A stretch of DNA of 64,000 nucleotides from Acinetobacter equi (lineage in GTDB: Bacteria; Pseudomonadota; Gammaproteobacteria; Pseudomonadales; Moraxellaceae). Location of the stretch: NCBI RefSeq assembly GCF_001307195.1, contig NZ_CP012808.1, forward strand, positions 2,542,001-2,606,000, in the 5' to 3' direction. The position numbers and the translations under genes are program-made. Below, one piece after another: positions 8,661 through 17,356 of the stretch. Numbering within the stretch: position 1 is the stretch's first letter; every line of letters begins with the position of its first letter. Below the pieces are notes generated by a model. The model worked only from the letters and a program-made list of their open reading frames with translations. It made no database searches and had not been told where the DNA came from.

Positions 8661-10577
8661 ATGCAATTTAGATACGATATCAATGGATTACGTGCTATCG
8701 CTGTTCTTGCGGTTGTTATTTTTCACTTTAATCCTAGATGGCTAGAAGGTGGGTTTGCAGGAGTTGATGTTTTCTTTGTCATTTCAGGCTTCTTAATGAC
8801 CTCTATTATTTTTAGTAGTGTAGCGAAAAACTCTTTCAATCTTTTCAAATTTTACAATGCTCGTGCCAATCGCATTATTCCAGTTTTAGCCGCAATGTCT
8901 GCTGTGTTACTTGTTTTTGGCTGGTACTTTTTAATTCCTCCTGATTACAGCAGTCTAGGTGAACAAGTTACCAAAAGTGCTAGCTTTACATCAAATCTTC
9001 TCTTCGCAAAAGGTGGTGGATATTTTGATACATCAGAACATACAAAATGGCTATTACACACATGGTCTTTATCTGTTGAATGGCAATTTTATATCTTTTT
9101 CCCAATTATTATTATCATACTCAAAAAATATCTAAATTTTTCAAATCTTAAGCGAATAGTAATTGGTTTATTTTTAGCAAGTTTTATCTATTGTATTTAT
9201 GCAACATACAAGGACACTAAAACAGCCTACTTTCTTTTAACAACACGTGCTTGGGAAATGCTTCTTGGTGGACTTGCATTTCTTTATCCATGGTCATTAA
9301 AAAACAAATCCGTATTAATGAGCACTCAATGTATAGGATTAATCCTCATTATTGCTTCGTATTTTTTAATGTCGAACTATACACTTTGGCCTGGCTATAT
9401 GGCCCTTATTCCAACACTTGGCGCATATTTAATAATTATAAGCAATCAGCAAAATAATATTCTCATTAACAACCCTATCTTTAATTCTATTGGAAAATGG
9501 TCATATTCAATTTATGTATGGCATTGGCCTTTAGTTGTTCTAGGATTCTATTTTGCATTTACTAATTGGTGGATGTATGGCATACCTCTTTCAATTTTCT
9601 TAGGTTTCTTAAGCTACCATTTCATTGAAAAAATTAACTTCCCTCGCTATGCATCTTGGAAAGAGATTTATAAAGTTATTCCATTTTATATTTTCTTAAT
9701 TATTTTAGCTTGCGGTTATTCCATCAAAAAAATGAAGGGTGTTGAATCTAGATTGCCAGAACAAGCACAAATTGCAAATAAGGAAATGTCAAATTCAAAT
9801 CCGTATAAATGTGATGTTCGCAATTTTAATCCATGCCCTATTGGTAACTCTTCACAAATTAAAGCCATTATTATTGGTGATAGTCACTCTGACTCGCTCA
9901 CAACCTCCTTAGCTTCTATTTTTAACTTAAATCAACAGGGAGTTCTTTCCTTATCAAACTCAGCCTGCCCTTTCATTTTAAATGCAAAATTCTATAAAAA
10001 AGATAGTATTTGTCCTGAAATTAATGAAAAGCGCTTAGATTTAATTGAGTCAAAAAAATATCAAAACACTCCAATTGTTTTAGTTGGTAGATATCCAAGC
10101 TATCTGATTGGAGAAAATGATCCTGAGAGAATCCCTAGCTCAGGTGCTAAACCACTACTATATTTTGGTAATGATATAAATCCTTCACAACAAAAACAAT
10201 TTAATTTATTTGAACAAAATTTAGAGACGACTTTATGTGCAGTTTCTCAATCAAATCCAACATATATTGTTCAGCCAATTCCTGAATTAGGTTTTAATGC
10301 ACCTAAAAGGATTATGCAAAATATCTTTAATCATAAAAACTTACCAACAACTATTTCACTAAATAGTTATGAGCAAAGGACAAATCAGATTCGTCAAATT
10401 ATTGAAAAAACAGCATCAAAATGTGGAGCAACTGTTCTAGACCCTATCAATATTTTATGCAAATCTGGTGAATGTATTTCAGAATATAATGGTCGCCCAA
10501 TCTACAAAGATGGTGATCATTTAAGTGAATACGGCAACAAATTACTTATTCCAATGTTTGAAAAAATATTAGAATAG
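8661..10577 (+). CDS. AT3-SGNH fused acyltransferase (OafA-like)
   Basis: An inner-membrane acyltransferase that probably O-acetylates a surface polysaccharide or glycan. Residues about 1-350 form the multi-helix AT3 domain with the start motif DINGLRAIAVL and His22 in IFHF, plus GVDVFFVISGF near residue 35. Residues about 395-638 form an SGNH esterase/transferase domain: GDSHS with the nucleophile Ser408, and DGDHLS with Asp617 and His620. AT3-SGNH fusions move an acyl group across the membrane and then onto a periplasmic target. There is no clear ribosome-binding site; the start is chosen because the protein aligns from MQFRYDINGLRA. It is monocistronic with its own terminator. The acceptor glycan is unknown and no polysaccharide cluster is nearby. 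Confidence 0.88.
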   Translation: MQFRYDINGLRAIAVLAVVIFHFNPRWLEGGFAGVDVFFVISGFLMTSIIFSSVAKNSFNLFKFYNARANRIIPVLAAMSAVLLVFGWYFLIPPDYSSLGEQVTKSASFTSNLLFAKGGGYFDTSEHTKWLLHTWSLSVEWQFYIFFPIIIIILKKYLNFSNLKRIVIGLFLASFIYCIYATYKDTKTAYFLLTTRAWEMLLGGLAFLYPWSLKNKSVLMSTQCIGLILIIASYFLMSNYTLWPGYMALIPTLGAYLIIISNQQNNILINNPIFNSIGKWSYSIYVWHWPLVVLGFYFAFTNWWMYGIPLSIFLGFLSYHFIEKINFPRYASWKEIYKVIPFYIFLIILACGYSIKKMKGVESRLPEQAQIANKEMSNSNPYKCDVRNFNPCPIGNSSQIKAIIIGDSHSDSLTTSLASIFNLNQQGVLSLSNSACPFILNAKFYKKDSICPEINEKRLDLIESKKYQNTPIVLVGRYPSYLIGENDPERIPSSGAKPLLYFGNDINPSQQKQFNLFEQNLETTLCAVSQSNPTYIVQPIPELGFNAPKRIMQNIFNHKNLPTTISLNSYEQRTNQIRQIIEKTASKCGATVLDPINILCKSGECISEYNGRPIYKDGDHLSEYGNKLLIPMFEKILE

Positions 10578-10590
10578 CTAATGAAATATA

Positions 10591-10623
10591 AAAAGCCGAT
10601 ATCATTCGATATCGGCTTTTTCA
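10591..10623 (+). terminator. Terminator after the acyltransferase
   Basis: Stem AAAAGCCGATATC/GATATCGGCTTTT with an ATTC loop and a T-rich tail. Confidence 0.88.
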
Positions 10624-10682
10624 TTCATAATAACGTACTACTACATCATCAAAAATATTTCACAATAAAGCACTTCGAAATT

Positions 10683-11231
10683 TTAAAATTTTCGACTCAG
10701 AAATGTACGTATTCGTCCTAATATTGTAGGCTCATAAACTTCGTATGCTGTCATACTAAAATGTTTAATCGTATTTTTATCTTCTATACATGAATCATTT
10801 ATATGTGAAAGTGCAACATAATTTCGGCAAGCAAGCCAATACATATGTATAGGCTCCTGTGGTGTCAATCTTAATGTTGAAATTATCGAAGAAAGTCTTA
10901 TGCATTTCTGATTTTTTAATGCATCATTTTTTGTATGATGGGTAACTATTTCTGTGACATTATTTTGCCAAGAATATCCTTTAGCCAATCCATCCAAGTC
11001 ATATAAAACATGCTCTGGACAAAACTCACCAGGTCTAACCGTATATATTGCTTGATCTAGATACAATACCGGATTACGCTCTATCCTTGATGCTAAGTCA
11101 TCATTTAATGATTCACCAGCTTCAGTCCAAAAATGAATATATACGTTTTCAGGAACAATAAAACTCCTTTGCTTGATTTGCTGACCATGCCCTGAAACTG
11201 TATAGATATGTGCTTTTTTAGCTTTTGTCAT
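10683..11231 (-). CDS. Unknown 182-aa protein with SGHG and LAC motifs
   Basis: I cannot name this protein with confidence. It starts with a short beta-like strand ending in SGHG (His15) and later has MYWLACRN (Cys135). A hydrophobic strand ending in SGHG and a later strand ending in an AC dipeptide are how the catalytic His and Cys appear in caspase-fold proteases (metacaspases, CHAT). Some databases place SGHG-starting proteins of this size in a putative adhesin 'Stv' family; I cannot check that. There is no signal peptide or membrane helix, so it is likely cytoplasmic or exported by a leaderless route. An AAAGG sequence precedes the ATG. It is flanked by an acyltransferase and a MipA-type gene, each with its own terminator, so it appears monocistronic. 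Protease activity is inference only. Confidence 0.6.
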   Translation of the reverse strand: MTKAKKAHIYTVSGHGQQIKQRSFIVPENVYIHFWTEAGESLNDDLASRIERNPVLYLDQAIYTVRPGEFCPEHVLYDLDGLAKGYSWQNNVTEIVTHHTKNDALKNQKCIRLSSIISTLRLTPQEPIHMYWLACRNYVALSHINDSCIEDKNTIKHFSMTAYEVYEPTILGRIRTFLSRKF

Positions 11232-11644
11232 AATATATAGCCTTTTATCCTTATAGATCGTCTTTATTTATTAGAATTACTAATGAATAATTATATCAAA
11301 AATAACATAATACAAGCATCTATTTTTTCAATACAGACAACATAAAATTAGAATTAAAAACCGTAAATTATATTAGTTAAACTGAATCCGGCTTAAGGAA
11401 ATATAATCATTGATCTTGAGGAATCTTTATGATTTCAAGCTAAAGAAAGCTCATATTTTGTTTTAAAAAGTCTATAAAATATGCAGAAAATTACTTTTAT
11501 TGCGTGCTTTTAAAACAAAATTCTTATCTGCGATTTGGGGTAGGTATGCTTTATATATTCAAGATTGGAAAAATGAGTGCTCATTTCTAAAAAAAGCCTT
11601 ACTTATCAAAAGCAAGGCTTTATATTATTCACTAATAGGCTACT
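11232..11644. other. Intergenic region between the unknown 182-aa gene and the mipA-like gene
   Basis: About 410 bp, AT-rich. It holds the terminator of the mipA-like gene (11593-11624). A weak plus-strand ORF here has no ribosome-binding site and runs into the opposite gene, so I do not call it. Confidence 0.5.
11593..11624 (-). terminator. Terminator of the mipA-like gene
   Basis: Stem AAAGCCTT/AAGGCTTT with a mismatch extension lies about 20 bp past the stop codon, with A-runs that read as T-runs on the minus strand. Confidence 0.7.
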
Positions 11645-12439
11645 TTAAAATTTGTATGCTACAGCGACCAATAAGCTACTGGATGATTTGCTGTCGATAA
11701 TTGGACTATCATATACTTTATTTGGGAAAAATTTATGTGATACAACACCTGTTAAGCGTATGTTATCACTAAAAGAATAATTAGCTCCTAATGATATATG
11801 CGGTACAACAACTTGATCAGGTTTATATGCTGGCACACCCATAGCAACTTCTGAATCAAAAACACCATAATAATAATTCGATCGTTTACTTGTCATCCAG
11901 TCAAATCCAGCATTTGGCACAAATGAAAGTTGATTATTTATTCTCCAAAAATATTGGTAGTTTATTCTCATTTCAGCAGCTTTACTTGCACCTGTTACAT
12001 CATTCACAGCTTGTAAAGACAAAATACCATAAGGTAATCGAATGAGTGCCTCTAGACCCAAATCTAAACTACGATCACGATCTTCTAATTGTGACTTTGA
12101 CAAATTATGTTTTGCTAAATCAGACTCCCTTAATTTATCAACATCTAAATGCATTAAGTTAACACTGCCAATAGCATTTAAAGTTATCCATTTACTTTTA
12201 TACAAGTCAGTTCCCGCATACAAACCTCGAACAAAAAAATGTTCACCTTCATATGAAATTGCAGGAATTACTGTAGCTTCTTTTTTTTCACCAACATAGA
12301 CATCACTACTGACTACAGCACCAATACCAAGACTAAGACCTTTTAACTTACTATCACCATTGTTTTCAGTAGCAAATGTAGCGCAAGGCATACAGCATAA
12401 CGATGACAACATAATGTTTTTTAGCAATTTGTGTTCCAT
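11645..12439 (-). CDS. MipA/OmpV family outer-membrane protein
   Basis: An outer-membrane beta-barrel of the MipA/OmpV family, 264 residues from the ATG at 12439. That start gives a normal signal peptide (MEHKLLKNIMLSSLCCMP, then CATFA before the mature N-terminus). A GTG 36 bp upstream would add residues that spoil the signal. The mature protein shows LSLGIGAVVSSDVYVGE, strand pairs such as SFVPNAGFDWMTS and ISLGANYSFSDNIRLTGVV, and a terminal aromatic (VAVAYKF) typical for barrel assembly by BamA. MipA is described as a scaffold for murein enzymes in E. coli, and OmpV-like proteins have varied roles, so the physiological role here is open. Monocistronic, with its own terminator. Confidence 0.85.
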   Translation of the reverse strand: MEHKLLKNIMLSSLCCMPCATFATENNGDSKLKGLSLGIGAVVSSDVYVGEKKEATVIPAISYEGEHFFVRGLYAGTDLYKSKWITLNAIGSVNLMHLDVDKLRESDLAKHNLSKSQLEDRDRSLDLGLEALIRLPYGILSLQAVNDVTGASKAAEMRINYQYFWRINNQLSFVPNAGFDWMTSKRSNYYYGVFDSEVAMGVPAYKPDQVVVPHISLGANYSFSDNIRLTGVVSHKFFPNKVYDSPIIDSKSSSSLLVAVAYKF

Positions 12440-12859
12440 ATATTCATCTGATATTTTCAGATCTTTATTTAACACACTTAATAATGTTATAGATATAATA
12501 AATTGTTGCTAATATTTTAAAATAAATTAGTTTTTTTAATATCAGATAAAATTATTGATATCATTTATTCTTCTCACTTAATTCTCAGAAAATAAATTTT
12601 AATCATTCATAGCCTTCACTCATCTCATAAGAAATAAGTATTCTTAGTTTTTAGATAAAAAATCAACCTCGTGTCTTATTATTAAATATTTAGCATTTAA
12701 AGGGTAAATTAATACAAAATTTCGCAAGTTCGATATGCGATAAAATTGCTTCATAAATATAAATTTTTATGAAAAATCCCAACAAAATGTCAGGACTTAT
12801 AAATCAATTTAAAGTTATAGCTCAATTTTAGAATAAAGTGAATCAACTCATATTGGAGG
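12440..12859. other. Intergenic region upstream of the mipA-like gene
   Basis: About 420 bp, very AT-rich, with no gene that I can support. It should carry the promoter of the mipA-like gene. A GGAGG followed by an 18-codon ORF at its right end overlaps the antisense gene and is discounted. Confidence 0.4.
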
Positions 12860-13123
12860 CTAATTATGCTTATACTGACGACTACAATATGCTCTATTAA
12901 TACTCGGTTCACGCAACTGTAAATGCTTCGTTTTACGCCCTGTCATTCGTTTACGCCACAATTTAAAACTACTAGATTTTAAATTTTGACGCATCAATTG
13001 TATAACAGCAGATTCATTTAAGCCGTATTCACGATGAATTGCTTCAAATGGTGTACGATCTTCCCATGCCATTTCAATAATTCGAGATTTATCCGCATCT
13101 ATACTATTTTCAATACTTAACAC
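12860..13123 (-). CDS. DUF2805 / TIGR03643 family protein
   Basis: A small 87-residue conserved protein of unknown function. The family core is clear: DKSRIIEMAWEDRTPFEAI, then YGLNESAVIQLMR, then SSSFKLWRKRMTGRKTKH. The middle resembles a helix-turn-helix (EAIHREYGLNESAVIQLMR), so nucleic-acid binding is plausible but unproven. The start is a GTG, since no in-frame ATG precedes the conserved core. It stands alone, divergent from the ABC export genes. Confidence 0.85.
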   Translation of the reverse strand: MLSIENSIDADKSRIIEMAWEDRTPFEAIHREYGLNESAVIQLMRQNLKSSSFKLWRKRMTGRKTKHLQLREPSINRAYCSRQYKHN

Positions 13124-13394
13124 TATACAATTTCCATAAGTGATCTATTCAATTTAAATGACTAAATGCTTCAGCATGACAATACTTTAAAATGATCACT
13201 GCAATTACACAATAAGGTTTTCAAAATAAATTGATACTTTACGCGATTATAAAACCCAATATTATTTAATCCAATGCTATATTCTTTTATGCAACAATGT
13301 AATACTTTCTTTTACCTAAAAATAAACTTTATTCATATTTTATTTTCATTATTTTTCTATAATAGTGTAGCATTTTTTAAATTGGAGATATGCA

Positions 13395-14567
13395 TTGCGC
13401 TTTGCCCGCTATAAGTTTGGAATTATCAGTATATTACTTATACTCATCATTAGTTTTGCTGTATTCCGTTGGTGGCAAGGTCCTATTGTAACAGGATTCA
13501 CCGTTGAAGCGCGCCCGCTCGTCCAAACTGTAGTTGCAACAGGTAAAGTAGTTAGCGTTTCTCGCACTCAAATAGGCAGTGAAATCACAGGAGTTGTCAT
13601 AGATCGTTTAGTTAAAGAAGGTGATCGAGTATCACGAGGCGATCTTCTTATCACATTAAAAGCAGATGAGTTGGCTGCTCAAGTACGTCAAGCTGAAGCT
13701 GAATTAAAAGAACTTTCAACAAATAAATTTCCTCAAGCTAAAATTGACTTAGCCAATGCAAAAGCACAACTTGACCAAGCACGACGTGAGGCTAATCGTA
13801 GACGTACTGCAGGACAAGGTATTTTCTCTTCTGAAGAAATAGAACAAGCAATACAAGCTGAAACTCAAGCGGTTAATAATTTTGAAGCAGCACGTTTAAA
13901 GGCAGAAGCATCATCACCAGGTAAAGTTGAAGAAATCAAATTAACCGAACAACTCGCTACTTTAAAAGCTCAATTGGCAAAAACAAAGATACGCTCAGAA
14001 GTAACTGGAATTGTTTTAACCCGTGATGTTGAACCAGGGGATTTAGTTCAACCTGGACGTGCTTTATTCAATATAGCATTAGATGGTGATACTGAAATAC
14101 AAGTACAACTTGATGAACGCAATCTACCAAAACTCACATTATCACAAAAGGCAATAATCATTGCAGATGCTTATCCTGATAAACCTTTCCCTGCCACAAT
14201 TAATTTTATTGCACCAAGTATTGATTCAGAACGAGGTACTGTAGAAGTGAGATTAGCAGTAAATACTGCACCCAATTTCTTACGTCAAGATATGACTGTA
14301 TCAGTAAATATTGAAACAGGAAAACGAGAGAAAGCACTCGTTATTTCTAATGATAGTTTAGACAATATACAAGGCAATAACGCAACAGTATTAGTTGTAC
14401 GTGATGGAAAAATTATACACCAAAATGTGACATTAGGTTTACGTGGATTGGGAATGACAGAGATACTAAGTGGTTTAAAATCAGGTGACCATGTTTTAAC
14501 AAATGCATCCAAAAATTTAGCCGATGGCACACGTGTTCGCTTAGATCTGCAATCGCCACTCATGTAA
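13395..14567 (+). CDS. HlyD/MacA-type periplasmic adaptor of an ABC exporter
   Basis: A membrane-fusion protein linking an inner-membrane ABC pump to an outer-membrane channel. Residues about 10-28 form an N-terminal anchor, followed by a biotinyl-lipoyl-like half (VIDRLVKEGDRVSRGDLLI), a long alpha-helical hairpin rich in Ala, Glu and Gln (about 90-185), the second lipoyl half (VLTRDVEPGDLVQPGRALF) and the beta-barrel domain. The start is a TTG seven bases after GGAG. An out-of-frame ATG at 13390 lies between the two and could compete for initiation. The permease gene follows after 48 bp and the ATPase overlaps the permease, so all three form an operon. The export substrate is unknown. Confidence 0.87.
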   Translation: MRFARYKFGIISILLILIISFAVFRWWQGPIVTGFTVEARPLVQTVVATGKVVSVSRTQIGSEITGVVIDRLVKEGDRVSRGDLLITLKADELAAQVRQAEAELKELSTNKFPQAKIDLANAKAQLDQARREANRRRTAGQGIFSSEEIEQAIQAETQAVNNFEAARLKAEASSPGKVEEIKLTEQLATLKAQLAKTKIRSEVTGIVLTRDVEPGDLVQPGRALFNIALDGDTEIQVQLDERNLPKLTLSQKAIIIADAYPDKPFPATINFIAPSIDSERGTVEVRLAVNTAPNFLRQDMTVSVNIETGKREKALVISNDSLDNIQGNNATVLVVRDGKIIHQNVTLGLRGLGMTEILSGLKSGDHVLTNASKNLADGTRVRLDLQSPLM

Positions 14568-14615
14568 ATTATGATATGTACACTTTCTACCAAATGAACT
14601 TATGGTGAATTCTGC

Positions 14616-15839
14616 TTGAAAATTTTATTAGAACGACTTTTTGTTGAATGGAACATCGCTGTTAGTTTTTTACGCGAAGGTCGTATACAGTCATTGATGA
14701 TTACAATAGGTGTTACTGTCGGTGTTGCTGTAATTGTATTTATTACAGCATTAATGCAAGGATTACAATCCAATACCATTGAACGCACCTTAGGTACACA
14801 AGCACATATACGCTTATTATCACCTGATGATTCTAATCTAATTTTTCCACCATCAGCAGATACAATTCAACTAATACAAGAAGATAAACGTGCACAACGC
14901 TTACGCTCTATAAATAATTGGCAACAAGTTACGGACTTATTAGATCAATCCCCATTCCTTACAGCAGTATCACCCATAGTATCTGGTCCAGCTTTTGCTA
15001 AACGAGGTGAAGCCCAAGATTCTGTGGTTTTAGTTGGGATGAATCCTGATCGTTATCAAAAAATCATCCCTCTTCAAAATTATATGATTAGCGGTCAACT
15101 CAGCATTAGTCCCGATAATGTTCTTATTGGTTCTCAACTTGCTAAAGATTTAGGTGTACAAGTTGGTAGTAAAATTCGGTTAGATACAGGGCAACAAAAT
15201 AGTACATTAGTCAATATTGCGGGAATTTTTGAATTTGGTGTACGTGAATTAGATGCGCGTTATGTTTATATGGATTTGAAACAAGCACAATCTTTATTAA
15301 ATTTACCTGGTGGAATTACTGTAATTGACTTAACTGTAAATGATATTTTTGAGGCAGAAAACATTGCAACACAAATAGGAGGATTAACAGCATTACAAGC
15401 TGAAAGTTGGATTAAAACAAATTCTCAACTCATGAATGCACTTTCAGCCCAAAGTCTTTCAACAAATATGATTATTCTTTTTGTCGCAATCTCTGTCGCA
15501 TTTGGAATTTCAAGTGTTTTATCTGTCAGCGTTGTTCAACGTACAAGAGAAATTGGCATTCTCCGAGCAACTGGAGCAACACAGTCTCAAATTTTACGTA
15601 TTTTTTTATTTCAAGGTGCAATTTTTGGTTTACTAGGCTCCATTACAGGAAGTGCTGCAAGTTATTTATTAGTATGGATTTTTAATAACTTTGGACCAGG
15701 GCTATTTTATATTCCCATTTCAATTCAGCTGATTATCATCACCTTATCTCTTGCAACATTTACAGGGGTTTTAGCTGCTGTTTTCCCTGCTCGGCGAGCT
15801 GCTACATTAAATCCCGTGGAGGCTATTCGCCATGTCTGA
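14616..15839 (+). CDS. MacB/FtsX-type ABC transporter permease
   Basis: Inner-membrane permease of an ABC exporter of the MacB/LolCE/DevC type, 407 residues. It has an N-terminal membrane helix (SLMITIGVTVGVAVIVFITA), a periplasmic MacB-PCD domain (about 45-270) and three C-terminal helices in an FtsX domain, with the cytoplasmic coupling segment QRTREIGILRATGATQSQI and the ending [16 protein letters not shown]. The start is a TTG (protein start KILLERLFVEWNIAVSF) with only a weak ribosome-binding site, which suggests translational coupling to the adaptor gene. Its stop overlaps the ATPase start by eight bases. Confidence 0.9.
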   Translation: MKILLERLFVEWNIAVSFLREGRIQSLMITIGVTVGVAVIVFITALMQGLQSNTIERTLGTQAHIRLLSPDDSNLIFPPSADTIQLIQEDKRAQRLRSINNWQQVTDLLDQSPFLTAVSPIVSGPAFAKRGEAQDSVVLVGMNPDRYQKIIPLQNYMISGQLSISPDNVLIGSQLAKDLGVQVGSKIRLDTGQQNSTLVNIAGIFEFGVRELDARYVYMDLKQAQSLLNLPGGITVIDLTVNDIFEAENIATQIGGLTALQAESWIKTNSQLMNALSAQSLSTNMIILFVAISVAFGISSVLSVSVVQRTREIGILRATGATQSQILRIFLFQGAIFGLLGSITGSAASYLLVWIFNNFGPGLFYIPISIQLIIITLSLATFTGVLAAVFPARRAATLNPVEAIRHV

Positions 15840-16563
15840 ATCATTAAATGAAGTTCTACGTTTAGAGGCACTTCGTAAGTCTTATAATATTGGACAGGCT
15901 AATGAAGTAGAAATTTTACACGGCATTAATTTTTCTATTCATCGTAATGACTTTGCAGCTTTAATTGGACCTTCGGGTTCAGGAAAAAGTACATTGCTTA
16001 ATATATTAGGTTTATTAGATACCCCAACTAGCGGAGAACTATACTTGCTTAATCAAGCAACTAGTATAATGGACGATGCTGAACGGACAAAATTACGTGG
16101 AAATAGTATTGGTTTTGTTTTTCAATTTCATCATTTAATTCAAGCATTTACAGTGTTTGAAAATGTACTTATGCCTTTAATAATGGTACATGGACGACCA
16201 AATCAGCAAGCTAAACAAAAAGCATATGATTTGCTCCATGCAGTTGGATTAGAAAATCTTTCAAAGCGAAAACCAAGTGAATTATCTGGTGGACAACAAC
16301 AACGTGTCGCTATTGCAAGAGCACTCATCACTGAACCAGCTTTGCTATTAGCTGATGAGCCTACTGGAAATTTAGATACTCAAACAGCGTTAGATATTTT
16401 TGAATTATTTCGTAAAGTTAATCGAGAATTAGGTAGTGCTGTGTTATTTGTAACACATGATCCCCGGTTATCTGTAAATTGTGACCGAACCATTACACTT
16501 GTCGATGGTCGTATAGAAAGTGACATGAACCGTACCGGGTTGATCGGAGTCCCAACTTTCTAA
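15832..16563 (+). CDS. ABC transporter ATPase with an IS-derived C-terminus
   Basis: ATP-binding subunit of the adaptor-permease-ATPase exporter, related to LolD/MacB/DevA. Walker A is GPSGSGKST, the signature is LSGGQQQR, Walker B is [10 protein letters not shown], and the switch His lies in FVTHDPR. The start ATG has GGAGG and overlaps the permease stop. The native 3' end appears lost. After VDGRIESD the reading frame enters the terminal repeat of an IS remnant (from 16526), so the last residues (about [11 protein letters not shown]) are encoded by the IS end. All catalytic motifs are upstream of this, so the protein is probably still active. Confidence 0.88.
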   Translation: MSESLNEVLRLEALRKSYNIGQANEVEILHGINFSIHRNDFAALIGPSGSGKSTLLNILGLLDTPTSGELYLLNQATSIMDDAERTKLRGNSIGFVFQFHHLIQAFTVFENVLMPLIMVHGRPNQQAKQKAYDLLHAVGLENLSKRKPSELSGGQQQRVAIARALITEPALLLADEPTGNLDTQTALDIFELFRKVNRELGSAVLFVTHDPRLSVNCDRTITLVDGRIESDMNRTGLIGVPTF

Positions 16564-16940
16564 AATGAGAAAGCATTGCTTCGCAAGACCGATGAAAAAA
16601 TCAAACTATACTCCTAAAATTAAAGCATACTAATGACATTCTTTGATTTCACGTTCCACTAGTTTTATTTTTTCTTGATCGTATATCTGTTGTACTTTGA
16701 CAGGATCCTGTTGATCCATGTGTTTTACATATCAAACACGTATGTTTCAGCAGTATAACCCTTGCACAGCATGCAGCTCAGGAGCAATTGCGGAAATTGC
16801 TGCCCAATTCGATGGATAATCTTTTTCGGATTCAATCACTAGTTGAACAGCCCTTTCTCTAATTTCAGGGCTATAGTTTGATTTTTTCATCGGGACATTC
16901 TCTCAAGAAAGTTGGTCTCCGAAAAAACCGGTACGGTTCA
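16526..16940. mobile_element. Decayed IS3-family remnant with two inverted left ends
   Basis: Both borders begin TGAACCGTACCGG and point inward; beyond that, each continues with CGGAG and CCAACTTTCT. This is a typical IS3-family (IS51/IS407-like) terminus. Behind each border is the same orfA start: ATGAAAAAATCAAACTATA on the plus strand at 16592-16610 and its match on the minus strand starting at 16890. The minus-strand relic (16890 to 16747) reads MKKSNYSPEIRERAVQLV and then WAAISAIAPEL, clear transposase OrfA, before a stop. Further minus-strand fragments (VKVQQIYDQEKIKLVEREIKE) are out of frame with it. The plus-strand copy stops after 13 codons. No orfB remains. The flanking bases show no matching target duplication. 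Confidence 0.8.
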
Positions 16941-16990
16941 GTTTTCCACATCCAACTTAAGACTATATAGATAAAACTCTCGATTGAAAT

Positions 16991-17230
16991 AAGCATTTAA
17001 TTCGTAATACTGAAGCTACTTTTATTATTCGAGTAAACTCATTATCCATGTCAGGTATTGAAATAGATATTAATAATGAATTAATCGTAGCTTAGAAGAG
17101 AAGCAAAACACAGAGACATGTGATTGCTTTAGTTTGATGTGTGCTGAAAAAAAAGAGAGACTTTAACCAACTATCACTAAGAGCTATTAATTAAAAACCC
17201 AAAATTATGTACATAATTTATCTTGAAAGG
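16991..17230 (+). pseudogene. Decayed umuD-like (peptidase S24) gene fragment
   Basis: Read from 16991 in one frame, the DNA gives EATFIIRVNSLSM and then SGIEIDINNELIV, which matches the UmuD/LexA catalytic core (ATF-RV-SM-GI-LIVD) including the nucleophile-position Ser before Met. Past an in-frame TAG (17093) the same frame gives HVIALV, matching IVIALV. After a TGA (17135) it gives RDFNQLSLRAIN, and after a TAA (17192) YIIYLE, both fitting the UmuD C-terminal region. Several stops, loss of the N-terminal half and loss of the Asp after LIV show it is dead. It directly follows the IS remnant. No umuC is present downstream. Confidence 0.65.
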
Positions 17231-17356
17231 TAAATAACTTTGCTAATTTGAAAATATTTTAAATGCTATAATATACTCATAAGATAGTGAGAATGTCTTG
17301 ATATTAGGCTTATACAGAGTCTTTGTTAAACTTTAAAGAACATAGGGAAAACTTAA

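Noticed and set aside
11500..11700. 66-codon plus-strand ORF overlapping the mipA-like gene end
   Set aside because: It runs through the terminator of the opposite gene and into its coding sequence, with no ribosome-binding site.
12864..12920. GGAGG followed by an 18-codon plus-strand ORF
   Set aside because: It overlaps the 3' end of the DUF2805 gene on the other strand, is very short and has no supporting context.
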